Counted from the first letter of the stretch, positions 1-7,880 are shown. The stretch is 11,823 nt of DNA from Phycisphaerales bacterium UBA7708 (GCA_002482415.1 DLFY01000274.1:253-12075), one strand, 5' to 3'. Numbers and translations are program-made. The notes: generated by a model not told the origin, from the letters alone.

Positions 1-506
1 TGTTGAATGTGGATGTGACGGATCTGGATACCCAGATGTTGTCTAAATCGAGTGAGCCGGTTGCGCCAAAACCAGAGGTAAAACAGCGAGAGATTCCCGT
101 GCAGCCAGCCCCGGACAAGGCACAAACGCCTGTGAAGCCGGAAATACCGACGGCGATTCAGAATGAGTTCCAAAAGCCAGCGGCAGACAAGAAACCGGAG
201 CCGGCAAAGGCGACTTCGGCAGGTGACAATGTGATTGTGATTGTTGCCTATACAAAACAGAATGATTTGGTTCCCGTGCAGGTTTATTTTAAGCAGAACG
301 GGATTGAAACCGAGGTGATTCAGCGCGGCAGTTATTTCCTGCTGGTCACTAAAAACCGTTTTGAAAACCCCGAAAAATCGGGAACTGACGGTCATCAGAT
401 GAAGCAGACGATAAAACGAATCGGGGCCAAATATAAGGCGCCCGACGGGTATGAGCGATTTGGCTCGACCCCGTTTCAAGATGCATACGGTATGAAAATT
501 AAATAA
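1..506 (+). CDS. Proline-rich protein with SPOR-like C-terminal domain, 5' end cut off
   Basis: Function is not known to me. The reading frame is open from the window edge (first full codon at 3). A TTG at 3 could in principle be a start, but no SD can be seen, so I treat the gene as beginning upstream, possibly with a membrane anchor. The visible 167 residues have two parts. About residues 20-75 are a low-complexity linker rich in Pro, Lys, Glu and Ala (for example PVAPKPEVKQ), typical of a spacer crossing the periplasm or cell wall. About residues 76-165 form a compact domain beginning NVIVIVAYTKQNDL, followed by a segment whose pattern (strand, helix with VQVYFKQNGIETEV, strand with YFLLVTKNRF) resembles a SPOR-type peptidoglycan-binding fold. 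The end, YERFGSTPFQDAYGMK, looks like a family signature from planctomycete proteins I have seen. The small basic protein gene starts 18 nt after the stop, so the two are probably co-transcribed. SPOR-like is an inference from pattern only. Confidence 0.6.
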   Translation, partial: LNVDVTDLDTQMLSKSSEPVAPKPEVKQREIPVQPAPDKAQTPVKPEIPTAIQNEFQKPAADKKPEPAKATSAGDNVIVIVAYTKQNDLVPVQVYFKQNGIETEVIQRGSYFLLVTKNRFENPEKSGTDGHQMKQTIKRIGAKYKAPDGYERFGSTPFQDAYGMKIK

Positions 507-524
507 GTATCAGGAGAATTCAGA

Positions 525-782
525 ATGTCAATTGATCGTTCTTTAAAAGTTAAAGGCGCGTTGTCCAGACATCGCAATGTACTCAGCCGCGGCGAGCGGA
601 TTGAGGTTCTCAAGCAGGAAGAACGCTGGGAAGATGAGAAGTCGGTTATGGGCCTGCCCAAGGTTGCTCATCGCAAGGCTGGTACCGGCAAGAAAGCTGC
701 CAAAGAAGAAACAGCCGCAGCCGCTCCGGGTGCCGCCCCTGCCGCAGCCGCTCCGGCCGCTGGTGCTGCCGCGAAGAAATAA
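525..782 (+). CDS. Small basic protein (TIGR04137-type) with Ala/Pro-rich tail
   Basis: An 85-residue protein. The N-terminal 55 residues, beginning MSIDRSLKVKGALSRHRNVL and continuing to KSVMGLPKVAHRK, match my memory of the PVC-group small basic protein family TIGR04137. Its role is not established as far as I know; the net positive charge and small size would suit an RNA- or ribosome-associated protein, but that is inference. Residues 56-85 form a tail of Lys, Ala, Pro and Gly ending in AAAKK, reminiscent of histone H1-like tails. The start is secure: AGGAG at 512-516 lies 8 nt before the ATG. The upstream gene ends 18 nt away and a strong terminator follows at 814-856, so this is the last gene of its transcript. 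The tail contains an in-frame 27-nt duplication (separate entry). Confidence 0.85.
   Translation: MSIDRSLKVKGALSRHRNVLSRGERIEVLKQEERWEDEKSVMGLPKVAHRKAGTGKKAAKEETAAAAPGAAPAAAAPAAGAAAKK
714..767 (+). repeat. In-frame 27-nt tandem duplication in the small basic protein tail
   Basis: The 16-nt string GCCGCAGCCGCTCCGG occurs exactly at 714-729 and again at 741-756, 27 nt (nine codons) apart. The next 11 nt of each unit (730-740 and 757-767) have diverged. The units encode two similar Ala/Pro/Gly nonapeptides, so the tail seems to have grown by slippage or unequal exchange. Confidence 0.75.
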
Positions 783-813
783 TTTCCGGAGTCCGATGAA
801 ATTCAATGAACAG

Positions 814-856
814 ACCATCCGGAACAGAGTTATACTGCATTTCCGGATGGTTTTTT
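814..856 (+). terminator. Intrinsic terminator after the small basic protein gene
   Basis: A perfect 11-bp stem (ACCATCCGGAA at 814-824 with its complement at 841-851) encloses a 16-nt loop. A run of six T residues at 851-856 follows at once. It lies about 30 nt after the stop codon and separates this transcript from the aminotransferase gene. Confidence 0.9.
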
Positions 857-901
857 ATGCGCCTATGCTACAGGTAACAGAATAAAATAAAGGGATTAGC
901 C

Positions 902-2023
902 ATGCGACCATTTCTTGCCGACCGTACCCAAGTGATCGATGCCAGCGGAATCCGCAAGGTTTTCGCCCTGGCAGCCCAGTTAAAAGACCCGGTGAATTTT
1001 TCCATCGGTCAGCCTGATTTTGATGTGCCGGAGACGATTAAAAAGGCCGCCATCCGTGCTATCGAGGCAGGTTTCAACCGGTATTCGCAGACTGCCGGCG
1101 AACAGAAACTGATTGATGCCATCAATTCAAAAGTGGCTTCCGACTACGGCTGGCAGAATCCGCAGTGTTTTGTCACTAGCGGCGTCAGCGGCGGCCTCCA
1201 ACTGGCTTTTATGGCAGTCATCAATCCCGGGGATGAAGTGATTGTTCCCGATCCGTATTTTGTAATGTATAAGCACCTGGTCAATATGCTGGGCGGTAAA
1301 TGCGTGTTTATCGATACTTATCCGGATTTCCGCCTGTCGGTCGAGAAGATTGAAAAGGCGATTACGCCCAAAACCAAACTGCTGATACTGAACTCCCCGG
1401 CGAATCCGTCCGGCGTTGTCTATACCCGGGCGGAAGTCCAGGCCGTGGCTGAAATTGCACGCAAGCACGGTATCCTCGTACTCAGTGATGAGATTTATGA
1501 GGATTTCTGCTACGATGGTCCCTGTGACAGCGTTGCCAGGTATTATGACGGCACGCTGGTTTTGAAGGGCTACAGCAAAACGTATGCGATGACCGGCTGG
1601 CGTATGGGGTATGCCGCAGCCACTGAAGTCCTCAAGCCGCTGATGGATAAGATGATCCAGATTCAGCAATATACGTTTGTCTGTGCGCCCACGCCGTTCC
1701 AGATGGCTTCGGTTGAGGCGATGAGCGTGGATATGACAGACTATGTCAATGCCTACCGCAAAAAGCGGGATCGGATGATTGAGGGATTGAGCAAAGGATA
1801 TGAGGTTGTCAGGTCCGGCGGGGCATTCTATCTGTTTGTCAAAGTGCCGCCGAAATATCCTAATGCGACCGTATTCGTCCAGAAAGCGATTGAAAATAAT
1901 GTCCTGGTTATCCCCGGCAATGTGTTCAGCGAGCGGGATACGCATTTCCGTATCAGCTATGCAACAACAGATGCCAAGATCGAGCAGGGTATTGACATCC
2001 TGAATCGGCTGAGTCAGGGGTAA
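902..2023 (+). CDS. Class I/II PLP-dependent aminotransferase (aspartate aminotransferase superfamily)
   Basis: Cytoplasmic pyridoxal-phosphate enzyme that transfers an amino group between an amino acid and a 2-oxo acid. It is 373 residues, slightly short for fold-type I subgroup-I aminotransferases (usually 380-400). Visible landmarks: substrate-side GQPDFDVP at 36-43; the NPxNPTG-like loop NSPANPSG at 164-171 with the conserved Asn168; SDEIYE at 195-200, whose Asp196 should pair with the pyridine nitrogen; the PLP-binding lysine in GYSKTYAMTGWR (Lys226); and HFRISYA at 348-354 with Arg350, the expected carboxylate-binding arginine. All key residues are present, so it should be active. The start is supported by AGGGA at 891-895, 6 nt before the ATG. 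It is flanked by terminators on both sides and is therefore probably monocistronic. Substrate cannot be read from the sequence; aspartate, alanine or an aromatic amino acid are all possible. Confidence 0.92.
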   Translation: MRPFLADRTQVIDASGIRKVFALAAQLKDPVNFSIGQPDFDVPETIKKAAIRAIEAGFNRYSQTAGEQKLIDAINSKVASDYGWQNPQCFVTSGVSGGLQLAFMAVINPGDEVIVPDPYFVMYKHLVNMLGGKCVFIDTYPDFRLSVEKIEKAITPKTKLLILNSPANPSGVVYTRAEVQAVAEIARKHGILVLSDEIYEDFCYDGPCDSVARYYDGTLVLKGYSKTYAMTGWRMGYAAATEVLKPLMDKMIQIQQYTFVCAPTPFQMASVEAMSVDMTDYVNAYRKKRDRMIEGLSKGYEVVRSGGAFYLFVKVPPKYPNATVFVQKAIENNVLVIPGNVFSERDTHFRISYATTDAKIEQGIDILNRLSQG

Positions 2024-2046
2024 AGTTACCCAGATTGACGTAAATT

Positions 2047-2085
2047 AAAGGCTAAAGAATACCGTACAGTTCTTTAGCCTTTTTT
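2047..2085 (+). terminator. Intrinsic terminator after the aminotransferase gene
   Basis: A perfect 13-bp stem (AAAGGCTAAAGAA at 2047-2059 with its complement at 2070-2082) has a 10-nt loop, and T residues run from 2080 to 2085. It begins about 23 nt after the stop codon. The A-run on the 5' side could also allow some termination from the other strand, but there is no gene there. Confidence 0.92.
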
Positions 2086-2323
2086 GTTAGAGAAATATTA
2101 CCAATCGATTAAAAATTTGTAAAAAAAGTTTTGCTCAAATCTGGCTTATCGCGTAAAATCCCGACTTAATTGGATACTCTGGGGTGTCATCAGAAAAGTG
2201 GTTTTCTTACTTCTTATTCTATATTTGTATGACTTGAATCGCGTCCTGTTTTCTAACATCGTTTTATAACAGGGATAATATAATCATAAAACAGTGTCGA
2301 GAATAAAATCGAGGATTACGTAG
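2086..2323 (+). promoter_or_regulatory. AT-rich 5' region of the phosphate transporter pair, candidate -10 box
   Basis: No gene is visible here. A perfect TATAAT lies at 2279-2284, with an overlapping GATAAT at 2274-2279. No good -35 hexamer sits 16-19 nt upstream of either, which would fit a promoter needing an activator, but this is inference. GAGGA at 2311-2315, 8 nt before the ATG at 2324, is the ribosome binding site. A small hairpin (AGAAAA at 2192-2197, TTTTCT at 2202-2207, loop GTGG) is too weak to interpret. I found no pair of TGTCA-type half-sites at Pho-box spacing. Confidence 0.4.
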
Positions 2324-4036
2324 ATGAACTTTGAGCAATGGCTTCAGATGTTCTCCAGTGTCATCGGGGGGCTTGGCATATTTTTGTATGGCATGAAAAA
2401 TATGTCCGATGGCCTGCAGGCCGTGGCCGGCGAGCGGCTCAGGCGCATGATTGGTGCAGTGACCGGCAATCGTCTGATGGGCACTGCTGTCGGAACGACA
2501 GTGACTGGAATTATTCAATCCAGTTCCGTAACAACGGTTATGGTCGTCAGTATGGTCAATGCCGGGCTGATGACATTGAAGCAGGCCATCCCCGTTATTT
2601 TCGGCGCCAATATCGGGACGACAGTAACGGCATGGATTATGGCCTACAGCCTGACGCAGTATGGACTGCCGCTGCTGGGGATTGCGGTCTTTTTTTTCCT
2701 GTTTTCAAAAAATGACAAAGTTCGTTTCACTGCCATGATTATTGTTGGGCTGGGCATGGTATTTTTCGGCCTGGATCTGATGTCCAAAGGTCTTTCCCCC
2801 CTGAAAAAGATGCCGGAATTTGAGGCGTGGTTCCATCGTTTCAGTGCATCGGGCCTGTACGACTATCCGGGCATTATCAAATGTATTCTGACCGGAGCGA
2901 TTGTGACGGCTGTTGTTCAATCCTCCTCGGCGACCGTTGGCATTACCATGGCGCTGGCGGGTACGGGATTGATTAATTTCTATACCGCCGCCGGGCTGGT
3001 TCTGGGCGAAAACATCGGGACAACGATTACGGCCTTTTTCGCATCGCTGGGGACGACGACCAATGCCAAGCGGTCAGCCTACGCCCACATGCTGTTTAAC
3101 ACCCTCGGGGTGGTCTGGCTGACGCCGCTGTTTCCGTTCTATATTCAATTTGTACTGTGGTTTTTGACGCGGGTACTGGGCTGCGAACTGCCGGACACGC
3201 CGGTATATGCCGACAACACCGTGTCTTATCCCTATTCTCAGAAAGCGATTGCCGTCAGTCATTCCTGGTTTAATATTGTCAATGTCCTGTTTTTCCTGCC
3301 CTGGGTCGGTCCCTATTCGAAATTTTTGATGTGGCTGGTACCCGACAGGAAAGTCCCTGATACTCCCCGTTTGACCCACCTGGATGTCCGTATTTTCGAC
3401 ACCGGCGCAATCGATCTGGAGCAATCTCGCAAGGAAATCCAGCGTATGGCAGCCGTCTGCCGCAAAGCCATGGATACCCTGCGTGATGTCCTGCAGGATG
3501 CTCATGCAGATCGCAAACGGTTAGACGAAATCTTCCAGATGGAAAATGACCTAGATGTCATGCAGAAAGAAATTGTCGAGTTTCTGGGACACGTGATGAT
3601 CGGGAATGTGTCCCATGAGATGGTGGATGAAGGACGCCGCCAGGTTCGTATGGCCGATGAATATGAATCCATCAGTGATTATATCACCGCCATTCTGAAG
3701 CTTCGTCTGAAGATGCGCGACAGCAATCAGCATTTGTCGCAGGAGGCCAAACAGGAAGTTCTGGAATTGCATGATACCGCAGTGCAATTTATCGATTTGA
3801 TTAATACCATCGGGGCAGACGGCAGAGGCGATGCCGATTTTCTCAGTGAAGCTCAGACCCGCGGCAACAGCATCACCAGTTTCATGAAGGAATGCCGCAA
3901 CCGCCATCTGGCTCGTCTGGGCGACGGCAAGGCAACGCCGTTGAACAGCCTGATTTATACCGATATGCTGACGGCATATCGACGCATCAAAGACCATGTA
4001 TACAATATTGCGGAAGTACTTGCAGGAGAAAAATAA
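2324..4036 (+). CDS. Na+/phosphate cotransporter (NptA/NPT2 type) with C-terminal PhoU-like domain, copy 1
   Basis: Inner-membrane protein expected to import inorganic phosphate together with Na+. The 570 residues comprise a membrane part (about 1-340) and a cytoplasmic helical PhoU-like part (about 365-565). The membrane part has the family's inverted repeat: QSSS at 65-68 and again at 199-202, each followed by a GxNIGTT motif (GANIGTT at 94-100, GENIGTT at 228-234). These serine-rich reentrant segments form the Na+/phosphate site in the SLC34/NptA family. The PhoU-like part shows charged repeats such as MADEYESISDY and ends AYRRIKDHVYNIAEV, the usual PhoU helix with acidic metal-binding positions. 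The start is fixed by GAGGA at 2311-2315. A close paralogue follows 36 nt later, so both are probably on one mRNA. It appears intact. The phosphate substrate is inferred from the family. Confidence 0.92.
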   Translation: MNFEQWLQMFSSVIGGLGIFLYGMKNMSDGLQAVAGERLRRMIGAVTGNRLMGTAVGTTVTGIIQSSSVTTVMVVSMVNAGLMTLKQAIPVIFGANIGTTVTAWIMAYSLTQYGLPLLGIAVFFFLFSKNDKVRFTAMIIVGLGMVFFGLDLMSKGLSPLKKMPEFEAWFHRFSASGLYDYPGIIKCILTGAIVTAVVQSSSATVGITMALAGTGLINFYTAAGLVLGENIGTTITAFFASLGTTTNAKRSAYAHMLFNTLGVVWLTPLFPFYIQFVLWFLTRVLGCELPDTPVYADNTVSYPYSQKAIAVSHSWFNIVNVLFFLPWVGPYSKFLMWLVPDRKVPDTPRLTHLDVRIFDTGAIDLEQSRKEIQRMAAVCRKAMDTLRDVLQDAHADRKRLDEIFQMENDLDVMQKEIVEFLGHVMIGNVSHEMVDEGRRQVRMADEYESISDYITAILKLRLKMRDSNQHLSQEAKQEVLELHDTAVQFIDLINTIGADGRGDADFLSEAQTRGNSITSFMKECRNRHLARLGDGKATPLNSLIYTDMLTAYRRIKDHVYNIAEVLAGEK

Positions 4037-4072
4037 CTGTTTTTGTCAACCCATAAACTATATTGAGGAATG

Positions 4073-5776
4073 ATGGATATTCAAAAACTTTTTGAAATTT
4101 TATTTGTTGTGATCGGGGGGTTGGGTGTTTTTCTGCTGGGCATGAAATTCATGTCCGAGGGGATGCAGGCGGTTGCCGGCGAGAAACTGCGCAAACTGAT
4201 TGGGGCTGTGACCAATAATCGCTTTCTGGCATGCGGTGTGGGAACCGCGGTTACCAGTGTCATTCAGTCCAGTTCCGTGACCACCGTGATGGTTGTCGGG
4301 ATGGTCAATGCCGGGATTATGACGCTCAAGCAGGCGATTGGTGTTATTTTCGGCGCCAACATCGGCACCACCATCACCGGCTGGATACTGACGGTTAAAA
4401 TTGATAAGTATGGGCTTCCTTTGCTGGGTGTTGCAGCTCTGTTTTATTTGTTTTCACGCCGCGACCGCATTCGTTTTACCGCGATGTTTTTCCTGGGCCT
4501 GGGGATGGTGTTTTTCGGCCTGGAGCTGATGAAAAACGGCTTTTCTCCGGTCAAGGATATGCCGCAATTTGTGGAATGGTTCCATCGGTTTGAACCCGTC
4601 AATTATTTGGGAGTCATGAAATGTGTCCTTGCTGGCGCTATTTTGACTGCCATTGTGCAATCTTCTTCGGCGACGCTTGGTATTACGATGGCACTGGCTT
4701 TTTCAGGCATCATCAACTTTAAGACCGGCGCGGCGCTGGTGCTTGGTGAAAACATCGGCACCACCATCACCGCATTTCTGGCCTCACTGGGTACGACGAC
4801 CAATGCCCGTCGTGCCGCCTATGCCCACATGCTGTTTAACATCCTGGGTGTGCTGTGGATTACGACCATCTTTCAGCCCTACAGTCAGGGCATTGCCTGG
4901 TTTATCGAAAACTTCCAGCACGGTCATCTGCCCGATGAAGCGGTTTATGTCAACAATGCCGTGACGTATCCCTATACGCAGGCGGCGATTGCTGCGACGC
5001 ATACCGGATTTAACATCCTCAATACCCTGTTTTTCCTTCCATTTGTGGGGCTTCTTGCCCGGCTGTTGATGTTTATTGTTCCAGACAAGGCCGTTCCCGA
5101 AACCCCGCGGCTGACGTATCTCGATATGCGTCTGTTTGACACGCCGTCTATCGCCCTGGAACAGTCCTGGAAAGAAGTGCTCCGAATGGGGCAGATTTGC
5201 AGGACGATGATGGATACGCTTCGCCATATTCTGGATGCCGATCAGATTGATTCTGAAAAAGCTGACTTTATATTCCAGAAAGAAAACGATATGGATATGG
5301 TCCAGAAGGAAATTGTTGAATTTCTGGGTGAGGTGATGGCGGGCAATATTTCGCATGAGGCCGTTGAGGAAAGCCGCCGTCAGGTCCGCATGGCCGATGA
5401 ATTCGAATCCATCAGTGATTATGTGACTGCAATCCTCAAATTACGAATGAAAATCAGGGATGGTCAACTACATATTACTCCGGAAGGCAAGCAGGATATT
5501 CTGGTTCTCCACGATATGACGGCGCGCTATATTGACCTTATTAATAAAACTGCAAATACAGACGAGGTACAGCCGGAATTCTTCAGTGAAGCAAAGACCA
5601 AAGGAACTGCCATCACCGTGACGATGAAGGAATGTCGCGGCAGACATCTGGTTCGTGTTGGAGACGGTATTGCATCACCGCTGAAAAGTCTGATTTTCAC
5701 CGACATGCTGACATCCTACCGGCGCATCAAGGATCACGCCTTTAATATTGCTGAAGTGCTGGCCGGGGAAAAATAA
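4073..5776 (+). CDS. Na+/phosphate cotransporter (NptA/NPT2 type) with C-terminal PhoU-like domain, copy 2
   Basis: A 567-residue paralogue of the preceding gene, colinear with it over its whole length and strongly similar in both parts. It keeps both QSSS motifs (65-68 and 196-199) and both GxNIGTT motifs (94-100, 225-231), so transport function should be retained. It is three residues shorter in the loop between the two membrane repeats (HRFEPVNYLG against HRFSASGLYDYPG). The PhoU-like end is also complete (MADEFESISDY, RRIKDHAFNIAEVLAG). Two adjacent ATG codons occur at 4070 and 4073. I chose 4073 because GAGG at 4065-4068 is too close to 4070, and because from 4073 the protein lines up residue for residue with copy 1. 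The intergenic gap of 36 nt has no terminator, which supports an operon. Similarity with visible divergence in DNA and protein suggests an old tandem duplication rather than a recent one. Confidence 0.92.
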   Translation: MDIQKLFEILFVVIGGLGVFLLGMKFMSEGMQAVAGEKLRKLIGAVTNNRFLACGVGTAVTSVIQSSSVTTVMVVGMVNAGIMTLKQAIGVIFGANIGTTITGWILTVKIDKYGLPLLGVAALFYLFSRRDRIRFTAMFFLGLGMVFFGLELMKNGFSPVKDMPQFVEWFHRFEPVNYLGVMKCVLAGAILTAIVQSSSATLGITMALAFSGIINFKTGAALVLGENIGTTITAFLASLGTTTNARRAAYAHMLFNILGVLWITTIFQPYSQGIAWFIENFQHGHLPDEAVYVNNAVTYPYTQAAIAATHTGFNILNTLFFLPFVGLLARLLMFIVPDKAVPETPRLTYLDMRLFDTPSIALEQSWKEVLRMGQICRTMMDTLRHILDADQIDSEKADFIFQKENDMDMVQKEIVEFLGEVMAGNISHEAVEESRRQVRMADEFESISDYVTAILKLRMKIRDGQLHITPEGKQDILVLHDMTARYIDLINKTANTDEVQPEFFSEAKTKGTAITVTMKECRGRHLVRVGDGIASPLKSLIFTDMLTSYRRIKDHAFNIAEVLAGEK

Positions 5777-5797
5777 TGTAATAAGCCCCGTATAGAT

Positions 5798-5862
5798 ATC
5801 GAGGTTTTCGAGCAGTTTCAAGGGATTTCCCGTAGCGATGTTTACTGCTTGAAAACCTCGAT
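5798..5862 (+). terminator. Long 19-bp hairpin after the transporter operon, possible terminator
   Basis: Arms at 5798-5816 and 5844-5862 pair over 19 bp with a single G-T wobble, around a 27-nt loop that itself holds a small GGGA/TCCC palindrome (5822-5831). It begins 21 nt after the stop of the second transporter. The sequence after it (TATTTTCT, 5863-5870) is T-rich but not a clean T-run, so termination is likely but not certain; it could instead protect the mRNA 3' end. The right arm overlaps the -35 box of the ahcY promoter. Confidence 0.65.
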
Positions 5863-5877
5863 TATTTTCTATATACT
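5849..5877 (+). promoter_or_regulatory. Sigma70-type promoter for ahcY
   Basis: TTGAAA at 5849-5854 and TATACT at 5872-5877 are each one base off consensus and are separated by exactly 17 nt. Transcription would start near 5884, giving a leader of about 40 nt. The ribosome binding site AAGGA at 5913-5917 lies 6 nt before the ATG. The -35 box falls inside the right arm of the preceding hairpin. This is the best-matched promoter in the window. Confidence 0.75.
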
Positions 5878-5923
5878 ATGACCCTGTAAATACAATCTCT
5901 ATTGCGAAATATAAGGAATAATC

Positions 5924-7375
5924 ATGAAGACAATAAAGAAAGCGGTTACAAAACATGTTCAGGAACTGGATCTTGCTTTACCTTTTAAGGTCAAAGATAT
6001 TAGTTTGGCCCAGTGGGGTCGGCGCGAGATGCAGCTTGCCGAAAAGGAAATGCCCGGCCTGATGGCAGTCCGTAAAAAATACGGCAAAATCAAGCCGCTC
6101 AAGGGCTTAAAGGTGGCCGGCAGCCTGCACATGACCATTCAGACCGCGATGCTGATTGAGACACTGGAAGTCCTTGGTGCTGATGTCCGCTGGGCGTCCT
6201 GCAATATCTTTTCGACTCAGGACCATGCCGCTGCGGCGATTGCTGCCGCCGGCCGGACAGCGGTCTTTGCCTGGAAGGGTGAGACGCTGGAGGACTACTG
6301 GTGGTGTACCGAGCAGGCCCTGACCTGGCCGGACGGCTCAGGCCCGGATATGATTGTGGATGACGGCGGCGATGCGACGCTGATGGTCATTCAGGGTATG
6401 AAAGTCGAAAAGAACCCGTCGCTGCTCAAGAAGAAGTCCGACAACAAGGAATTCCAGATTATTCTTGACCGTCTGGCGGCCGGGTTGAAAACGTCACCGA
6501 AAAAGTGGACCGCTATTGCCAAGAAACTGCGGGGTGTGTCGGAAGAGACGACTACCGGCGTCCATCGGCTCTACCAGCTTGCTGAAGCAGGGGAACTGCC
6601 TTTCCCGGCCATCAACGTCAATGACTCGGTGACTAAAAGCAAGTTTGATAATCTCTACGGCTGCCGCGAATCGCTGGCCGACGGCATCAAGCGGGCAACC
6701 GATGTGATGGTGGCCGGCAAAGTGGTGGTCGTATGCGGCTACGGTGACGTCGGCAAAGGCTGTGCCCATTCCATGCGAGGATTCGGCGCTCGTGTCCTGA
6801 TTACCGAAATTGATCCCATCTGTGCCCTGCAGGCGATGATGGAGGGTTACGAAGTCACTACCATGGATGAAGCCGCCTCGATGGGTGATATCTTTGTCAC
6901 CGCCACGGGCTGCTGCGATGTCATCACCGGCAAACACATGGAACAGATGAAGGACGAAGCAATTGTCTGCAATATCGGCCATTTCGATAGTGAAATTGAA
7001 ATGTCGTATCTCGAAAACAATAAAAAATGCAAAAAGCTGACCATCAAACCGCAGGTCGATAAATGGACGCTCCAGTCGCGCCGGTCGATTATCGTGCTGG
7101 CCGAAGGCCGCCTGGTCAACCTGGGCTGTGCTATGGGACATCCGAGCTTTGTGATGAGCAACAGCTTTACCAATCAGAGTCTTGCTCAGATATGGCTTGC
7201 GACCGAAAAACTCAAACCCGGCGTCTATACCCTGCAGAAAAAACTGGACGAAGAAGTTGCCCGGATGCATGTCGAGGCGCTTGGCGGAAAAATCACGAAA
7301 TTGACCAAACGGCAGGCCGGTTATCTGGGCGTGTCTGCGGAAGGGCCGTATAAACCGGAACATTATCGCTATTAA
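5924..7375 (+). CDS. ahcY: Adenosylhomocysteinase (S-adenosyl-L-homocysteine hydrolase)
   Basis: Cytoplasmic NAD-dependent enzyme that reversibly splits S-adenosylhomocysteine into adenosine and homocysteine, removing the inhibitor left by SAM-dependent methylation. At 483 residues it has bacterial length. Signature segments are all present: LHMTIQTA with His69, STQDHAAAA at 97-105, DDGGD at 146-150, [10 protein letters not shown] at 207-216 with Glu208, [11 protein letters not shown] with Lys238 and Asp242, the NAD-binding GYGDVGKG at 272-279, and [10 protein letters not shown] with His353. These match the catalytic set of the human enzyme (His55, Asp131, Glu156, Lys186, Asp190, His301). The insertion of about 40 residues between DDGGD and EETTTG is typical of many bacterial forms. 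The protein ends in the canonical KPEHYRY. It has its own strong promoter and may lead a transcript continuing into archease and rtcB, since no terminator is seen in the 68-nt gap. Confidence 0.97.
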   Translation: MKTIKKAVTKHVQELDLALPFKVKDISLAQWGRREMQLAEKEMPGLMAVRKKYGKIKPLKGLKVAGSLHMTIQTAMLIETLEVLGADVRWASCNIFSTQDHAAAAIAAAGRTAVFAWKGETLEDYWWCTEQALTWPDGSGPDMIVDDGGDATLMVIQGMKVEKNPSLLKKKSDNKEFQIILDRLAAGLKTSPKKWTAIAKKLRGVSEETTTGVHRLYQLAEAGELPFPAINVNDSVTKSKFDNLYGCRESLADGIKRATDVMVAGKVVVVCGYGDVGKGCAHSMRGFGARVLITEIDPICALQAMMEGYEVTTMDEAASMGDIFVTATGCCDVITGKHMEQMKDEAIVCNIGHFDSEIEMSYLENNKKCKKLTIKPQVDKWTLQSRRSIIVLAEGRLVNLGCAMGHPSFVMSNSFTNQSLAQIWLATEKLKPGVYTLQKKLDEEVARMHVEALGGKITKLTKRQAGYLGVSAEGPYKPEHYRY

Positions 7376-7443
7376 TTTCTGCTTTCCGGTGGATTGGCAC
7401 GGAAAACGAAACGGATAATCAGACTTGATTTTGAGCGTTACCG

Positions 7444-7854
7444 ATGTGGGAACATTTCCATCATCTGGCCGATATTGGTGTGCGTGGTGCGGCTCCGACT
7501 ATTGAAGAAGCCTTCGAAGATGCCGCATTCGCCCTGATGGCAGTGATCTGTGATCCCGGCAAGGTGGAGCCGAAGACAGCCGTCGAAATCCGCTGCGATG
7601 CCCCGGAACCGGATATTCTGCTGGCTGACTGGCTCAATGCGCTGATTTATGAAATGGACGTCCGCAAGATGCTGTTCAGCAAATTCCGTGTGCGCATTGA
7701 TGGAGACACTCTGTCCGGGGTCGCCTGGGGAGAAAAGGCCGATCCGGCCCGGCATCAGACCGCCGTTGAAGTCAAAGCTGCGACTTATATGGAACTGAAA
7801 GTGGTCAAAAACACCGACGGCCAATGGATTGCTCAGTGTGTGGTGGATGTTTGA
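7444..7854 (+). CDS. Archease, RtcB cofactor protein
   Basis: A 136-residue cytoplasmic protein. Archease helps RtcB load GMP on its active-site histidine and lets the ligase turn over many times. Family landmarks are visible: the N-terminal HHLADIG with Asp10, LLADWLNALIYEMD at 59-72, WGEKADPARH at 95-104, EVKAATYMELKV at 109-120, and the C-terminal CVVDV with Asp135. Asp10 and Asp135 correspond to conserved acidic residues thought to bind metal in archaeal archease. The start has only a weak SD (GAG at 7433-7435, 8 nt upstream), but the protein begins exactly where the family does. It lies 68 nt after ahcY and 44 nt before rtcB. A 6-bp hairpin at 7383-7405 in the gap before it lacks a T-run and is probably not a terminator. 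Confidence 0.93.
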   Translation: MWEHFHHLADIGVRGAAPTIEEAFEDAAFALMAVICDPGKVEPKTAVEIRCDAPEPDILLADWLNALIYEMDVRKMLFSKFRVRIDGDTLSGVAWGEKADPARHQTAVEVKAATYMELKVVKNTDGQWIAQCVVDV

Positions 7855-7857
7855 GGC

Positions 7858-7880
7858 CTTATTCCTGACGAGGAAATAAG
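7858..7880 (+). other. Intercistronic hairpin between archease and rtcB
   Basis: CTTATTCCT at 7858-7866 pairs with AGGAAATAAG at 7871-7880, with one bulged A and the tetraloop GACG. It fills the gap just before the rtcB ribosome binding site. There is no T-run, so it is not an intrinsic terminator. A role in mRNA processing, stability or translation of rtcB is possible but unproven. Confidence 0.5.

Noticed and set aside
1127..1945. 272-codon minus-strand frame opposite the aminotransferase gene
   Set aside because: It lies entirely antisense to a gene with full family motifs, and its translation has no recognisable domain; it is a codon-bias shadow.
2086..2323. Pho box before the phosphate transporters
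   Set aside because: Single TGTCA/TGTCG-like strings occur (around 2185 and 2295) but not as 11-bp-spaced direct repeats.
5863..5923. SAH or SAM riboswitch before ahcY
   Set aside because: The leader after the likely transcript start is about 40 nt and has no visible pseudoknot or conserved SAH-element core; the long hairpin lies upstream of the likely start.
6494..7363. 289-codon minus-strand frame opposite ahcY
   Set aside because: Antisense shadow of a clearly conserved gene, with low-complexity His/Phe-rich translation.
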